A DNA stretch of 64,000 nt from assembly GCA_905188085.1 (NCBI GenBank), contig CAJJKN010000003.1, positions 237,275 to 301,274 on the forward strand, given 5' to 3'. The position numbers and the translations under genes are program-made. The notes under the pieces were generated by a model that worked only from the letters and a program-made list of their open reading frames with translations, did no database searches and was not told the DNA's origin. Shown one piece after another: positions 1 to 8,730 of the stretch (its first letter is position 1; each line of letters starts with the position of its first letter). Origin of the DNA: an uncultured Bacillota bacterium. Its GTDB lineage: Bacteria > Bacillota > Clostridia > Christensenellales > QAND01.

Positions 1-452
1 TCATTTTTCTGACCGTGCACGAAGAAGAGGGCAGTGCCGTCATGGGGCTGGAGTTGGGGGCCGATGATTATATCACAAAGCCCTTTCGCCTCCGCGAGTT
101 ATTGGCGCGCATCAAAGCGGTCTTGCGCCGAAGCAACGCCGCCGGTGCAGATTGTCTTTCCATCGGCCCGGTCTGTTTGTATCCTGCGCAGGCCCGTGTT
201 ACCTGCCACGGCCGGGAGCTTTCGCTGACCGCCATGGAATATCGCCTTCTATTGCTCTTTATGCGCCATCCGGGGCAGGCGCTTACGCGAAACCAGCTCA
301 TCCAGTCCCTTTGGGATATGGACGGTGTGTTCGTCGAGGACAACACGCTTTCCGTCTATGTGCGCCGTCTGCGCGAAAAACTCGGCGATACCGATTCTGC
401 CGCGCCGCTGATTACCACCGTGCGCGGGCTCGGCTATCGAATGGAGGCCTAA
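1..452 (+). CDS. OmpR-family response regulator, 5' truncated by the window edge
   Basis: This is the C-terminal part of a two-component response regulator that acts as a cytoplasmic transcription factor. The frame is open to the first base of the window, so the true start and the phosphoacceptor Asp lie upstream. Visible are the end of the receiver domain, with the conserved lysine in ITKPF, and a complete winged-helix trans_reg_C domain containing LSLTAMEYRLL and the recognition region SVYVRRLREKLG, ending GLGYRMEA. The kinase gene begins three bases after the stop, so the two are one operon. Its likely targets are the ABC exporter genes just downstream, which carry a palindrome of the kind bound by BceR-type regulators. 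The family assignment is secure; the ligand sensed is unknown. Confidence 0.93.
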   Translation, partial: IFLTVHEEEGSAVMGLELGADDYITKPFRLRELLARIKAVLRRSNAAGADCLSIGPVCLYPAQARVTCHGRELSLTAMEYRLLLLFMRHPGQALTRNQLIQSLWDMDGVFVEDNTLSVYVRRLREKLGDTDSAAPLITTVRGLGYRMEA

Positions 453-455
453 CAC

Positions 456-1664
456 ATGTCTTTTTTGAAAAACCCCGAACTTCGTTCCTATCTTCGGTGG
501 ATGGCTTTATGTCTTTTGGTGCTGCTGGCGCTGGGCCTTCTCTTTACCGGGCTTTTACAGGCCCAATATCAAGATCAAATCTTGCGGCATGATGCCGCGC
601 TTTTAGGCACCCTTTTGCAGCTTTATCCCGAGCAGGAAACCGCCCTGGTTTCCCAATTGACCAAATCGGCCGATGCCTCCTCCCTACAGGCCGGCCTTTC
701 CGCGTTAAACCTCTACAACTATACACCGGCAGAAGCCGTGCACACCGCGCCGCTTTTCAGCCTTTTTACGGTTTTGTGTTTTCTCTTGTCCGCGCTTATC
801 TCCTGTGTTTGCCTGTATAAGGTATATCAAAAAATTCATCGAATCACCCAATATCTGCACCAGGCAGCCAAAGGCGAAACCCCTTCGCCTCTGTTGGAGG
901 CCGAAGAGGGCAGCTTTGGCTATTTGGCCAACGAATCCACCAAAGTGGTGCATTCCCTTTACCGCAAGGCTACCCAGTCCGATGAGGATAAAGCGGCGCT
1001 GTCCCGTGCCATTTCCGATATTTCCCATCAAATCAAAACGCCCATCACCTCCATGACCATGCTGACGGATATTCTCTTGGAGCAGCCTGTGCCCGAAGCG
1101 CAGCGCGTTTTGTTTTTGCAGCGCATCCAGGCACAGCTCGGCCGCATCAAATGGCTGGTAGATGCGCTGTTGAAATTATCCAAATTGGATAGCGGCTCTG
1201 TGGTGATGGAGAAAAAGACCATCAGCTGTGAAACCCTGTTAGAGCAGTGTATGCTGCCGTTGTATCCCATTTTGCAGCAGCGGCAAATCACTTACCTTCC
1301 TTCCGGCCAACTAAACACCTGTTTTGTCGACGATCTGTCCTGGATGACGGAAGCGGTGGGCAATGTCATCAAAAACTGCATAGAGCACACCCCGCCCCAG
1401 GGCAAACTTTATATTCAAGCCTTGGGCAACCCGCTTTATACCGAATTGCAAATCCGCGACACCGGCGAAGGCATAGACCCGGAAGACATTCCTCATCTGT
1501 TTGAGCGGTTTTATCGCGGCAAAAACGCTTCGCCGGACAGCGTAGGCATCGGCCTTGCACTGTCGCGTTCCATCATCGAGCAGCAAAACGGCGTAATCGA
1601 TGTTTCCAGCACACTCAAAAAGGGCAGCTGTTTTTCCATCCGCATGTATCATGGCGTGGTCTAA
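456..1664 (+). CDS. Sensor histidine kinase (HisKA/HATPase) of the exporter-linked two-component system
   Basis: A 402-residue membrane histidine kinase, partner of the response regulator upstream. There are two membrane helices (about residues 12-36 and 98-123) separated by roughly 60 extracellular residues. That is longer than the very short loop of true BceS intramembrane kinases, so it could sense a ligand directly. The dimerisation H-box has the phosphoacceptor His191 in ISHQIKTPITSM. It is followed by an N-box (NVIKNCIEH), a G1 box (DTGEGI), an F-box (LFERFYRGK) and a G2 box (GIGLALSRSIIEQ), so the catalytic core is complete. By analogy with similar loci it probably responds to envelope stress or an antimicrobial peptide; the actual signal is not visible in the sequence. 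Confidence 0.93.
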   Translation: MSFLKNPELRSYLRWMALCLLVLLALGLLFTGLLQAQYQDQILRHDAALLGTLLQLYPEQETALVSQLTKSADASSLQAGLSALNLYNYTPAEAVHTAPLFSLFTVLCFLLSALISCVCLYKVYQKIHRITQYLHQAAKGETPSPLLEAEEGSFGYLANESTKVVHSLYRKATQSDEDKAALSRAISDISHQIKTPITSMTMLTDILLEQPVPEAQRVLFLQRIQAQLGRIKWLVDALLKLSKLDSGSVVMEKKTISCETLLEQCMLPLYPILQQRQITYLPSGQLNTCFVDDLSWMTEAVGNVIKNCIEHTPPQGKLYIQALGNPLYTELQIRDTGEGIDPEDIPHLFERFYRGKNASPDSVGIGLALSRSIIEQQNGVIDVSSTLKKGSCFSIRMYHGVV

Positions 1665-1665
1665 C

Positions 1666-1681
1666 ATGACAAATTTGTCAT
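1666..1681. promoter_or_regulatory. Perfect palindrome, probable response-regulator operator
   Basis: The 16-bp perfect palindrome ATGACAAATTTGTCAT lies immediately after the kinase stop and before a candidate promoter for the ABC exporter genes. It contains TGACA-N4-TGTCA, which fits the TnACA-N4-TGTnA pattern known for BceR-like regulators. Binding by the adjacent response regulator is inferred from position and pattern. Confidence 0.6.
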
Positions 1682-1694
1682 CTGCTCCGTCACC

Positions 1695-1725
1695 TTGCAG
1701 ACACCCAAAGTCTGTATTGTATACC
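1695..1725 (+). promoter_or_regulatory. Candidate activator-dependent promoter for the ABC exporter genes
   Basis: A -35-like TTGCAG (1695-1700) and a -10-like TATACC (1720-1725) are separated by 19 bp. The over-long spacer and poor -10 would fit a promoter that needs the regulator bound at the palindrome 13 bp upstream. Other hexamer pairs are possible. Confidence 0.35.
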
Positions 1726-1745
1726 TCGGAAGGAGCGAAAACCCT

Positions 1746-2429
1746 ATGAGCATTGTAAAAGCGGAAAATCTAACAAAGGTATACGGCAAAGACAACGCCC
1801 AGGTCGTGGCGCTGGATCATGTCAGTTTTGAAGTGCCCAAAGGCCAGTTTTTGGCCATTGTGGGCCCCTCCGGTTCCGGGAAAAGCACGCTGCTGCATCT
1901 TTTAGGCGGCGTAGACCGTCCCACCTCCGGTCGCGTTTTGATCGATGGGGAAGATATCTATGCCCTAAATGAAAGCAGCTTGGCTGTCTTTCGCCGGCGG
2001 CAGATCGGCCTGATCTATCAGTTTTACAACCTGTTGCCCGTGCTAAATGTTGAAGAAAACATCACACTACCCCTACTCCTGGACGGGCAAAAGCCGGATC
2101 AGGCACAGTTGCAGCAAATGGCGGCCACGCTTGGCCTTTCCGACCGGTTACGGCATCTGCCGAATCAGCTTTCCGGCGGCCAGCAACAGCGTGTTTCCAT
2201 CGGGCGCGCGCTGATCGCCAATCCTGCCATCGTATTGGCCGACGAGCCCACCGGCAATCTGGACAGCAAAAATTCCCAGGAAATACTGGATCTTCTAAAG
2301 CTTTCCAACAAGATCTATCAGCAAACCGTCATCATCATTACCCATGATCCCAGCATCGCTCTTAAGGCAGACCGGATTCTTCGCATTGAAGATGGCCGCA
2401 TTGTCAGCGATGAGGTGACGGGCGCATGA
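1746..2429 (+). CDS. ABC transporter ATPase, MacB/LolD-like exporter type
   Basis: ATP-binding subunit (227 residues) of an exporter, acting on the inner face of the membrane with the FtsX-type permease encoded next. Walker A is GPSGSGKST, the signature is LSGGQQQRVSIGRAL, Walker B is IVLADEP followed by the D-loop TGNLDS, and the switch His is in IITHD. The ATG at 1746 is chosen because GGAAGGAG sits just upstream. An in-frame start further upstream would lie on the promoter region and lacks a ribosome-binding site. The permease start overlaps this stop by four bases (ATGA), indicating translational coupling. Such modules commonly detoxify cell-wall antibiotics or peptides, but the substrate here is unknown. 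Confidence 0.93.
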   Translation: MSIVKAENLTKVYGKDNAQVVALDHVSFEVPKGQFLAIVGPSGSGKSTLLHLLGGVDRPTSGRVLIDGEDIYALNESSLAVFRRRQIGLIYQFYNLLPVLNVEENITLPLLLDGQKPDQAQLQQMAATLGLSDRLRHLPNQLSGGQQQRVSIGRALIANPAIVLADEPTGNLDSKNSQEILDLLKLSNKIYQQTVIIITHDPSIALKADRILRIEDGRIVSDEVTGA

Positions 2430-5065
2430 ACATCATTTCGCGTCTTACGCAAAAACACCTTTGGTCCAACAAACGCCGTACCTGGGTTACCATCATCGGC
2501 GTTATGCTTTGCACCGCGATGATCTGCGCGGTTTCTACCCTGGTCAGCAGCTTTCGTCATTTTTTGATTGAATGTGAAATTTATGATAACGGCAGCTACC
2601 ACGCCAGTTTTTCCGCTTTGCCTTATTCTCAGGTTTCCAAATTGGAGGCCAATGCCGAAATCAACACCACAGGTCTTGTCCGCAACCGGGGCGCAGCCCA
2701 AAACCTCAACATCCAAAACCCCGACAAGCCCTATTTGCAGGTCAGCGAATGTGATGGTGCGGCATTGTCCATCCTGCCGGTTCATCTGGTAGAGGGGCGC
2801 TTGCCTCAAAACTCCAATGAAATCCTCCTTCCGCAACATTTACAGGAAAGCGGCGGCGTTTCGCTGTCCGTTGGGCAAACCGTCACGTTGGATCTGGGAG
2901 AGCGAACCCTGGACGGCGTCGCCCTTTCCCTAAATAAAAAATATCAAGAGGGCGAAACCCTCGTTCATACACAGAAAAAAACCTATACCGTTGTCGGTAT
3001 CATGGAACGGATGGGCTCGGAATCGTATTCTTCTGCCTGTTATACGGCGCTCAGCTTTTTGCAGCCCGCCACCCTTTCTCCCGGTACGCCGGTGACGGTC
3101 TATATGCAGATGGCCCATCCCTCCAAAACACACGAAATCATTCCCTCCATCGCAGAGCAAATCGGCATTACGAACGAAAACATCGATTCTAATCGGCTCC
3201 TTTTGGCCTATTACGGCAGCTTTGACGATTATAACCTCAACACTATGTTTTCGGGCCTTGGCATTATTTTGATCGCTTTGATCATGATGGGTTCTGTTTC
3301 CGTTATCTACAACGCCTTTGCCATCTCTGCCACGGAGCGTAAAAAGCAGTTCGGCCTTTTGGCCTCCATCGGCGCTACCCAAAAACAGATTCGAAAATCC
3401 GTTTGGCAGGAAGGGCTTACCGTGGGCCTGATCGGCATTCCCCTCGGCATCATCGCCGGCATTTTAGGCATTGCCGTCACGCTGTCCGTTGTACAGTCTC
3501 TCATCAAAGATATGCTGACCCGCACAAGCGCCACGCTCAGCCTGTATGTTTCGCCGCCGCTGATTCTGCTTTCCGTCCTTATCGCCGGCGTCACCATTGC
3601 GCTTTCGGTCTTCATTCCCGCCAGGCGCGCTGCCAAAACCCCGCCCGTAGAGGCCATCCGCGCCACGCAGGAAATCAAAGCCAACGGCAAAGTGCGTACC
3701 AACCGTCTTACCCAGCGCATTTTCGGGTTTGAGGCCAATCTGGCAAAAAAACAGATGCAGCGCAACCGCAAACGATACCGCACTACCATCTTCTCTCTGT
3801 TTATGAGCCTTGTCATGTTTCTAAGCTTCTCCAGCTTTGTACACTACATGAAAACAGGCCTGGATATGCAGTTTCAAGGCGGCGATTATGACTATTCCAT
3901 CAACGGCCCCACAAACCAAGACAACCAAACGCCGCATTTGGATGAGGTATACAACCAGCTGAAAAGCAACCCATACGTCAGTCAATGCGCAGAGCGCAGC
4001 TCCCTGTCTCTGTCTATGAAATTGGATGATTCGCTTTTCTCCTCCTCTTTTCTTTCCGAGCTTCGCACCCAAGGCGTGGGCCTAATCGAGAAAACCGAAG
4101 AATTGGATTTTGAACAGCTGCCGCTTTCCGTTTATGCCCTTTCGGATGAAGAATATGATACACTTTTGTCTCAGCATCATCTTTCTTCGCCGGATCGCAG
4201 CGGTCTCATCCTCGTTGATCAATTTCAATACAAATCAGAGGACGGTGTAAAACATTTTCTTTCCGGCGCAAACAAATCCGCCCTGCCAAAGGAGATCACC
4301 CTGGTCGGCTTTGAAAAAATCGAAAACGCCCGCGAAGAAGAGTTTGATGTTGTCCCTTACGAGACAAAGCCCGTCTTTGTTTCCGCGCAGCTTATCGGTA
4401 CCGTTTCCGAACTGCCTTACGCGGTATTCCCGCCCTCCACAAGCCTCGTTTTCCTCTGTTCGAAAACGCAATACCAAACGCTTCATAAAGCCTTCCCCTC
4501 TGATGAGAGCATGGGCAGAACCCTGTTTGTCTCTGTCGCAAACGAACAATACGAGGCCTTTGATGCCTGGCGGCAGCAAAATCCGCTGTTAAACGACCAC
4601 AGCTCCCTGTATGTATACAGTGTACATGAGGTCATTGAGGCCAACCGCCGTGTGCTGATCGTTCTTTCCATCTTCTGTTACGGCTTTATCACGCTGATGA
4701 CGTTGATCTCCATCACCTCGGTTTTGAACACCATCTCCACCAATATGCAGCTGCGTAAAAAGGAATTTGCCATGTTGCAGTCCGTAGGGATGACGCAAAA
4801 ATCCATGCGGCGGATGATTCGCTTTGAAAGCCTGTTTTACGGCATGAAGGCGCTCCTGTTCGCGCTGCCGGTCAGCCTTGGCATCAGCTACTATATGTAT
4901 CGCATGTTCGCCAAGCAGTATCAATTTGCTTTCACTCTGCCCTGGACTCAATACCTGGGTGCCATCCTTGGTGTGTTCCTCATCGTGTTTGCCACCATGC
5001 AATATGCCACCCGAAAGATGCGCAAGCAAAACATCGTAGAAACCATCCGACAGGACAGCATTTAA
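2426..5065 (+). CDS. FtsX-domain ABC transporter permease with two extracellular domains
   Basis: An 879-residue permease made of two similar halves. The first has a helix at about 20-42, a large extracellular region to about 270, then three helices (about 273-297, 333-355, 373-395) forming an FtsX domain. The second has a helix at about 452-475, another extracellular domain to about 740, then three helices to about 862 with a second FtsX domain. This eight-helix, two-domain plan differs from BceB, which has ten helices and a single extracellular domain. It is closer to the duplicated FtsX permeases of clostridial peptide-resistance or lipoprotein-handling exporters. Each half carries the typical cytoplasmic motif with ERKKQFGLLASIGAT or LRKKEFAMLQSVGMT. 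It is the last gene of the operon, followed by a strong terminator. Confidence 0.9.
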   Translation: MNIISRLTQKHLWSNKRRTWVTIIGVMLCTAMICAVSTLVSSFRHFLIECEIYDNGSYHASFSALPYSQVSKLEANAEINTTGLVRNRGAAQNLNIQNPDKPYLQVSECDGAALSILPVHLVEGRLPQNSNEILLPQHLQESGGVSLSVGQTVTLDLGERTLDGVALSLNKKYQEGETLVHTQKKTYTVVGIMERMGSESYSSACYTALSFLQPATLSPGTPVTVYMQMAHPSKTHEIIPSIAEQIGITNENIDSNRLLLAYYGSFDDYNLNTMFSGLGIILIALIMMGSVSVIYNAFAISATERKKQFGLLASIGATQKQIRKSVWQEGLTVGLIGIPLGIIAGILGIAVTLSVVQSLIKDMLTRTSATLSLYVSPPLILLSVLIAGVTIALSVFIPARRAAKTPPVEAIRATQEIKANGKVRTNRLTQRIFGFEANLAKKQMQRNRKRYRTTIFSLFMSLVMFLSFSSFVHYMKTGLDMQFQGGDYDYSINGPTNQDNQTPHLDEVYNQLKSNPYVSQCAERSSLSLSMKLDDSLFSSSFLSELRTQGVGLIEKTEELDFEQLPLSVYALSDEEYDTLLSQHHLSSPDRSGLILVDQFQYKSEDGVKHFLSGANKSALPKEITLVGFEKIENAREEEFDVVPYETKPVFVSAQLIGTVSELPYAVFPPSTSLVFLCSKTQYQTLHKAFPSDESMGRTLFVSVANEQYEAFDAWRQQNPLLNDHSSLYVYSVHEVIEANRRVLIVLSIFCYGFITLMTLISITSVLNTISTNMQLRKKEFAMLQSVGMTQKSMRRMIRFESLFYGMKALLFALPVSLGISYYMYRMFAKQYQFAFTLPWTQYLGAILGVFLIVFATMQYATRKMRKQNIVETIRQDSI

Positions 5066-5096
5066 CCCTTCCTGTTCTGTTCACCACTCAATCAAA

Positions 5097-5131
5097 CAAA
5101 ACACCTTCGAAAAACGAAGGTGTTTTGTTTT
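5097..5131. terminator. Bidirectional intrinsic terminator
   Basis: A 13-bp perfect stem, arms 5097-5109 and 5115-5127, closes a five-base A loop and is followed by T-rich sequence on both strands. It separates the exporter operon from the convergent hydrolase gene. Confidence 0.9.
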
Positions 5132-5270
5132 CTCTTTTCTATTTTTCCAAAAACGCCGTGGCCCCCTGCTTGCCCTTTTATCCCGCTTTTCCCAAAGCAA
5201 CTCTTTTGCTAAGCCCCACAAGGCTGCCGTTTTACACATCGCCAAAGCCGAATTTTCCCACAGCCGCTTT

Positions 5271-6209
5271 TTATCGCTGTGCCTGTTCCTTTTTCTCATT
5301 TAGCCAGCACAATACATCTTGATACACCTGCTGCCTGTTTTCTTCGTTTAACACCTCGTGCCGTGCTCCGGGATATAATTTCAGCGTTACATCCTCATGC
5401 CCGGTCCGGCATAGCCATTGGTATACCTGGCGAACGCCCTTTCCGTATTGCCCCACCGGATCCGCTTCACCGCTGATCACTAGAATCGGCAGCGCCTGCG
5501 GAATCTGTTCTGCCCATTTTTCGCTTGAAACGCCGCGCAGCAACGCAAACAGTTCGCGATATGCGCTCAGCGTAAAGCTGAATTTGCAATACGGGTCGTT
5601 TTCATACGCACGCACCACCTCCGCATCCCGGCTCAGCCAGTCGTTTCCACATTGCGGATGATCAATTTTCTTATTGTATGCGCCAAACGCCAGCTTATCG
5701 ATCATCTTGCTTTTGCCCTGTTTTCCTTTCAGCGCAGCTAAAGCAGATGCCATCATAATCCCGGCCCAATCCATCGGATTTTTGCCGCTGGTGCCCATAA
5801 AAATCACGCCGTCCAGCGCCTGCCCGTATTCGGCGGTATATTGCCTGGCTACAAACGAGCCCATGCTGTGGCCCAGCAAAAAATACGGCTTCCCCGGCCA
5901 GCGCTTTTTGGCATGCTGCGTCATGGTATACAGGTCTTTAACAACATATTTTCGCCCGTCTTTTTCTGCAAAAAAGCCCAATTTATCTATGCCCGCGGTC
6001 TGTCCATGCCCCAAATGGTCGTTGCCGCATACCGCAAATCCCTGTTCCGTCATATACCGAATAAACGGCTCATACCGTTCTATATATTCACACATGCCAT
6101 GAGAAATCTGCAATACCGCGCAAATTTCCGTCTCCGGCTCATAGGCATAACCCTGCACTGTGTCCGTTCCGTTGCTGGAAGCAAACCGAATGTCTTTGTC
6201 CTTTTTCAT
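5271..6209 (-). CDS. Alpha/beta hydrolase, monoacylglycerol lipase/lysophospholipase-like
   Basis: A 312-residue cytoplasmic serine hydrolase of the Hydrolase_4 (serine aminopeptidase S33) group, related to lysophospholipase L2 and monoglyceride lipases. The nucleophile elbow is GHSMGS, the probable acid is the Asp of SGEADPVG, and the catalytic His is in GARHEVLNE. An oxyanion-type HGMCEY segment is near the N terminus, and there is no signal peptide. The ATG follows an AAAGGAGGG ribosome-binding site. It is a single gene converging on the exporter operon. The likely reaction is hydrolysis of a fatty acyl ester from a monoacylglycerol or lysophospholipid; the exact substrate is an inference. 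Confidence 0.85.
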   Translation of the reverse strand: MKKDKDIRFASSNGTDTVQGYAYEPETEICAVLQISHGMCEYIERYEPFIRYMTEQGFAVCGNDHLGHGQTAGIDKLGFFAEKDGRKYVVKDLYTMTQHAKKRWPGKPYFLLGHSMGSFVARQYTAEYGQALDGVIFMGTSGKNPMDWAGIMMASALAALKGKQGKSKMIDKLAFGAYNKKIDHPQCGNDWLSRDAEVVRAYENDPYCKFSFTLSAYRELFALLRGVSSEKWAEQIPQALPILVISGEADPVGQYGKGVRQVYQWLCRTGHEDVTLKLYPGARHEVLNEENRQQVYQDVLCWLNEKKEQAQR

Positions 6210-6249
6210 TCCAGGCCCTCCTTTGTTTTCAGTATATCATGCATTCCGC

Positions 6250-6279
6250 TTGTCTGCATTGCCGGCAAAATGCTATACT
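6250..6279 (+). promoter_or_regulatory. Probable sigma-A promoter for the coiled-coil protein gene
   Basis: TTGTCT (6250-6255) and TATACT (6274-6279) with an 18-bp spacer and an extended -10 (TGC before TATACT), 36 bp upstream of the ATG at 6316. Confidence 0.6.
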
Positions 6280-6315
6280 GACTATATCATTTGCAATATG
6301 AGGAGGACTTCATTC

Positions 6316-6606
6316 ATGGCAGATTTTTTTGAAAAGATGAAATCGACCATCGTTAAAAGCGCCAACTCCGTCGCCGATGAAAGCGGCAAACTGGTAGAGC
6401 GCGGAAAAATCAAAGCGTATATTCGGAAATTGGAAGACCAGAAAAAAGGGCTCATCGTCTCCCTGGGCGAAAAATACTATGCCCTTTCCAAGCAGGAATC
6501 CTTCAGCGATGAAGAATTGCGCGCCATCTGCACGCAGATCGACGCCCTGCAAGCGGAGATCGACGCCAAAACCGAGGAAAGCGAGCGTCTGAAAAGCGAG
6601 GACTAA
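6316..6606 (+). CDS. Small coiled-coil protein of unknown function
   Basis: A 96-residue soluble, charged protein without signal peptide or membrane helix. The ATG at 6316 follows AGGAGG and a good promoter; the longer upstream reading lacks both and is rejected. The sequence begins MADFFEKMKSTIVKSANS and is predominantly helical and heptad-like (KAYIRKLEDQKKGLIVSLGEKYYAL, split by a short loop, then QIDALQAEIDAKTEESERL). Similar short proteins in clostridia often continue into a zinc-ribbon domain, which is missing here. I do not recognise a specific function. It is monocistronic, with its own promoter and terminator. Confidence 0.8.
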   Translation: MADFFEKMKSTIVKSANSVADESGKLVERGKIKAYIRKLEDQKKGLIVSLGEKYYALSKQESFSDEELRAICTQIDALQAEIDAKTEESERLKSED

Positions 6607-6650
6607 GCTGCGCGATTTTTCCTTTTGTAAAACAGATACTTTTGCATATA

Positions 6651-6681
6651 AAAAAGGCCCCTTTTCGAGGCCTTTTTCTTT
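6651..6681. terminator. Bidirectional intrinsic terminator
   Basis: AAAAAGGCC and GGCCTTTTT arms (6651-6659, 6669-6677) close a nine-base loop, lying between the coiled-coil gene and the convergent purine-nucleoside transporter operon. Confidence 0.85.
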
Positions 6682-6695
6682 TATCAAACCGGTGC

Positions 6696-7661
6696 TTACC
6701 GCTCTTCTCTAAAGTACGATCTGCTCAGCCATGCCGGCGGTTGGTTTTCTTTTTTCTTCCTCATCGTAATGATGACAAGCACTACAATCGTCGCCACATA
6801 CGGCACCATATCCAGCAACTGAGAAGAGAAGGTGATCTTCATGCCAAACAGCGAAATCACCGTATTTTGCAGCTTATAGCCCATTCCGCGGAACGCTCCA
6901 AACAGATAGGCGCCGAAAATGGCTTTTGCCGGGTTCCATGTGGAGAAGATAACCAGCGCCACCGCAATCCAGCCCAGGCCGTTGGTAATGTTATCCTGCC
7001 AGCTGGGCACAAACACCAGCGATAAATACGCGCCGCCTACGCCGCACAAAAAGCCGCCCAGCAACAAGCTTACATATTTATACCGCGTTACGTTGATCCC
7101 GGAGGCATCCGCCGCCGCAGGGTTTTCCCCTACCGCCCGCATGTTCAGGCCGATCTGCGTCTTTTTGATGAAAAAGTAAATCAAAATTGCCAATACCGGC
7201 GCAATTTGCACATAGATGCTCTGCGAAAACAGCGCTTTCCCGATAATGGGAATGTTGCACAAGCCGGGCACATCATATGCCGCAAACGTGTTCATCACAG
7301 AAGCCGGCAAGCTTACGCCGCTCATGGATTTTCCCAGCATACCCGCAAAGCCCGTGCCGAAAATCGTCAGCGCCAGCCCCGTTACGGTCTGGTTTCCTTT
7401 CAGCGTTACGGTGATAATGCTGTAAATCAGCGCGCCCAGCGCACCGGCCAGCCCGGCCGCCAACACAGCCAGCCACGGGCTTGCCGTCACCAGCGCGGTT
7501 TTAAAGCCCACTGCGGCGCCCATGATCATCATGCCTTCTACGCCCAGGTTCAGGTTTCCTGTTTTCTCTCCCAAAATGCCGCCCAGCGTGCCAAACAACA
7601 AGGGCGTGCCCATCTGTACGGAGATCTGCAAAAATAATGCCGTTGCCATCATCCAGCCCAT
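6696..7661 (-). CDS. nupQ: BMP-type nucleoside ABC transporter, second permease (NupQ-like)
   Basis: A 321-residue integral membrane permease of the BPD_transp_2 family (branched-chain amino acid/ribose/nucleoside importers). The hydrophobic helices and the conserved segment GVEGMMIMGAAVGF near the N terminus match the second permease of BMP-dependent nucleoside importers. The start MGWMMATAL at 7661 is chosen because AGGAGGG precedes it at the right distance; it begins four bases after the stop of the first permease. It is the last gene of the xpt-bmp-ATPase-permease-permease operon. The nup names follow B. subtilis; specificity for purine nucleosides is inferred from the neighbouring xpt. 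Confidence 0.88.
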   Translation of the reverse strand: MGWMMATALFLQISVQMGTPLLFGTLGGILGEKTGNLNLGVEGMMIMGAAVGFKTALVTASPWLAVLAAGLAGALGALIYSIITVTLKGNQTVTGLALTIFGTGFAGMLGKSMSGVSLPASVMNTFAAYDVPGLCNIPIIGKALFSQSIYVQIAPVLAILIYFFIKKTQIGLNMRAVGENPAAADASGINVTRYKYVSLLLGGFLCGVGGAYLSLVFVPSWQDNITNGLGWIAVALVIFSTWNPAKAIFGAYLFGAFRGMGYKLQNTVISLFGMKITFSSQLLDMVPYVATIVVLVIITMRKKKENQPPAWLSRSYFREER

Positions 7662-7665
7662 GCTT

Positions 7666-8730
7666 TCAGCCCTCCTGCTGCGCTTTATGTTTGCGCACAA
7701 CCTTATAGCTTAGGAAAAATTCACTGCCCAGCACAAAGAACAAAATCGTTCCCTGAATCAAGCTTGCCAGCGAAGACGGCACCTGCAGCGCCGTTTGAAT
7801 GTAGTTTCCGCCCTGAAGCAAAATGGCAAACAGGAACGAAACCACCGCAATCGCCGGTGCAGACAATTTGCTAAGCCAGGTGGTAATAACCGCCGTAAAG
7901 CCCAGCCCGCCAGACAGCTGATTGGTCAGCGAGCGCTCAATGCCGGAAGCCTGCATCATCCCGGCCATGCCGCAGATCCCGCCGGAAATCAAAATCGCAA
8001 TCAGCATCACCTTCGTCGGATTGATGCCCGCATACCGCGCCGTGGTTTCGCTTTCGCCCACCACGGCGATTTTATAGCCCAGCTTGCTCTGTTTAAACAG
8101 CAAATGAACAATCAACACCAATACCAGCGCAATGATCCAGCCGATATGAATGCCAAACACCTTGGGCAGCACGCCATTATCCGAAAAATACGGCATGCGC
8201 GGAAATCCTGCCCCTTTGGGGTCTTTCCAGGGCCCGTATTGCAAATAGGTAATCCAGGTGGTGGCAATATAGTTCATCATCAGCGTTACCAGCGTTTCGC
8301 TTGTCTGCCATTTGGCTTTCAAAACAGCCGGGATCATCGCCCACAGCCCGCCGCAGACAAAGCCCGCCGCCATCATCATGGGAATCAGCAAAATCCCCGG
8401 CACATCCGGGCAGGCAAACGCCACGCCCGCCGCGCCAAACGCCCCCATGTAAAACTGGCCCTCGGCGCCGATGTTCCAAAATTTCATTTTAAACGCCACC
8501 GCCGTGCCCAGCGACAGCACCAGCAGCGGAATGGTTTTGTTGATGGTTTCCTGCAAACGATAGGACGTGCCTGTGGCCCCCTCTACCATTTTTACATAAA
8601 CGGTAAACGGGTTCAGGCCCAAAAACATCATAATCAGCCCTGTGGCCGCCAAAGCCGCCACCACAGCGATCAGCCTTGTCAAAAGCTCGCGCCCTCTGGA
8701 GGGTTCTTCTTTTTTTACTATGTTCAGCAT
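7666..8730 (-). CDS. nupP: BMP-type nucleoside ABC transporter, first permease (NupP-like)
   Basis: A 354-residue integral membrane permease of the same superfamily as the next gene, with about nine or ten hydrophobic segments and the typical segment FWNIGAEGQFYMGAFGA. It forms a heteromeric channel with the second permease. The ATG is preceded by GGAGGAGGG and overlaps the end of the ATPase gene by seven bases, suggesting coupled translation. Its role is uptake of nucleosides delivered by the BMP lipoprotein. The family assignment is firm; the substrate is by context. Confidence 0.88.
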   Translation of the reverse strand: MLNIVKKEEPSRGRELLTRLIAVVAALAATGLIMMFLGLNPFTVYVKMVEGATGTSYRLQETINKTIPLLVLSLGTAVAFKMKFWNIGAEGQFYMGAFGAAGVAFACPDVPGILLIPMMMAAGFVCGGLWAMIPAVLKAKWQTSETLVTLMMNYIATTWITYLQYGPWKDPKGAGFPRMPYFSDNGVLPKVFGIHIGWIIALVLVLIVHLLFKQSKLGYKIAVVGESETTARYAGINPTKVMLIAILISGGICGMAGMMQASGIERSLTNQLSGGLGFTAVITTWLSKLSAPAIAVVSFLFAILLQGGNYIQTALQVPSSLASLIQGTILFFVLGSEFFLSYKVVRKHKAQQEG

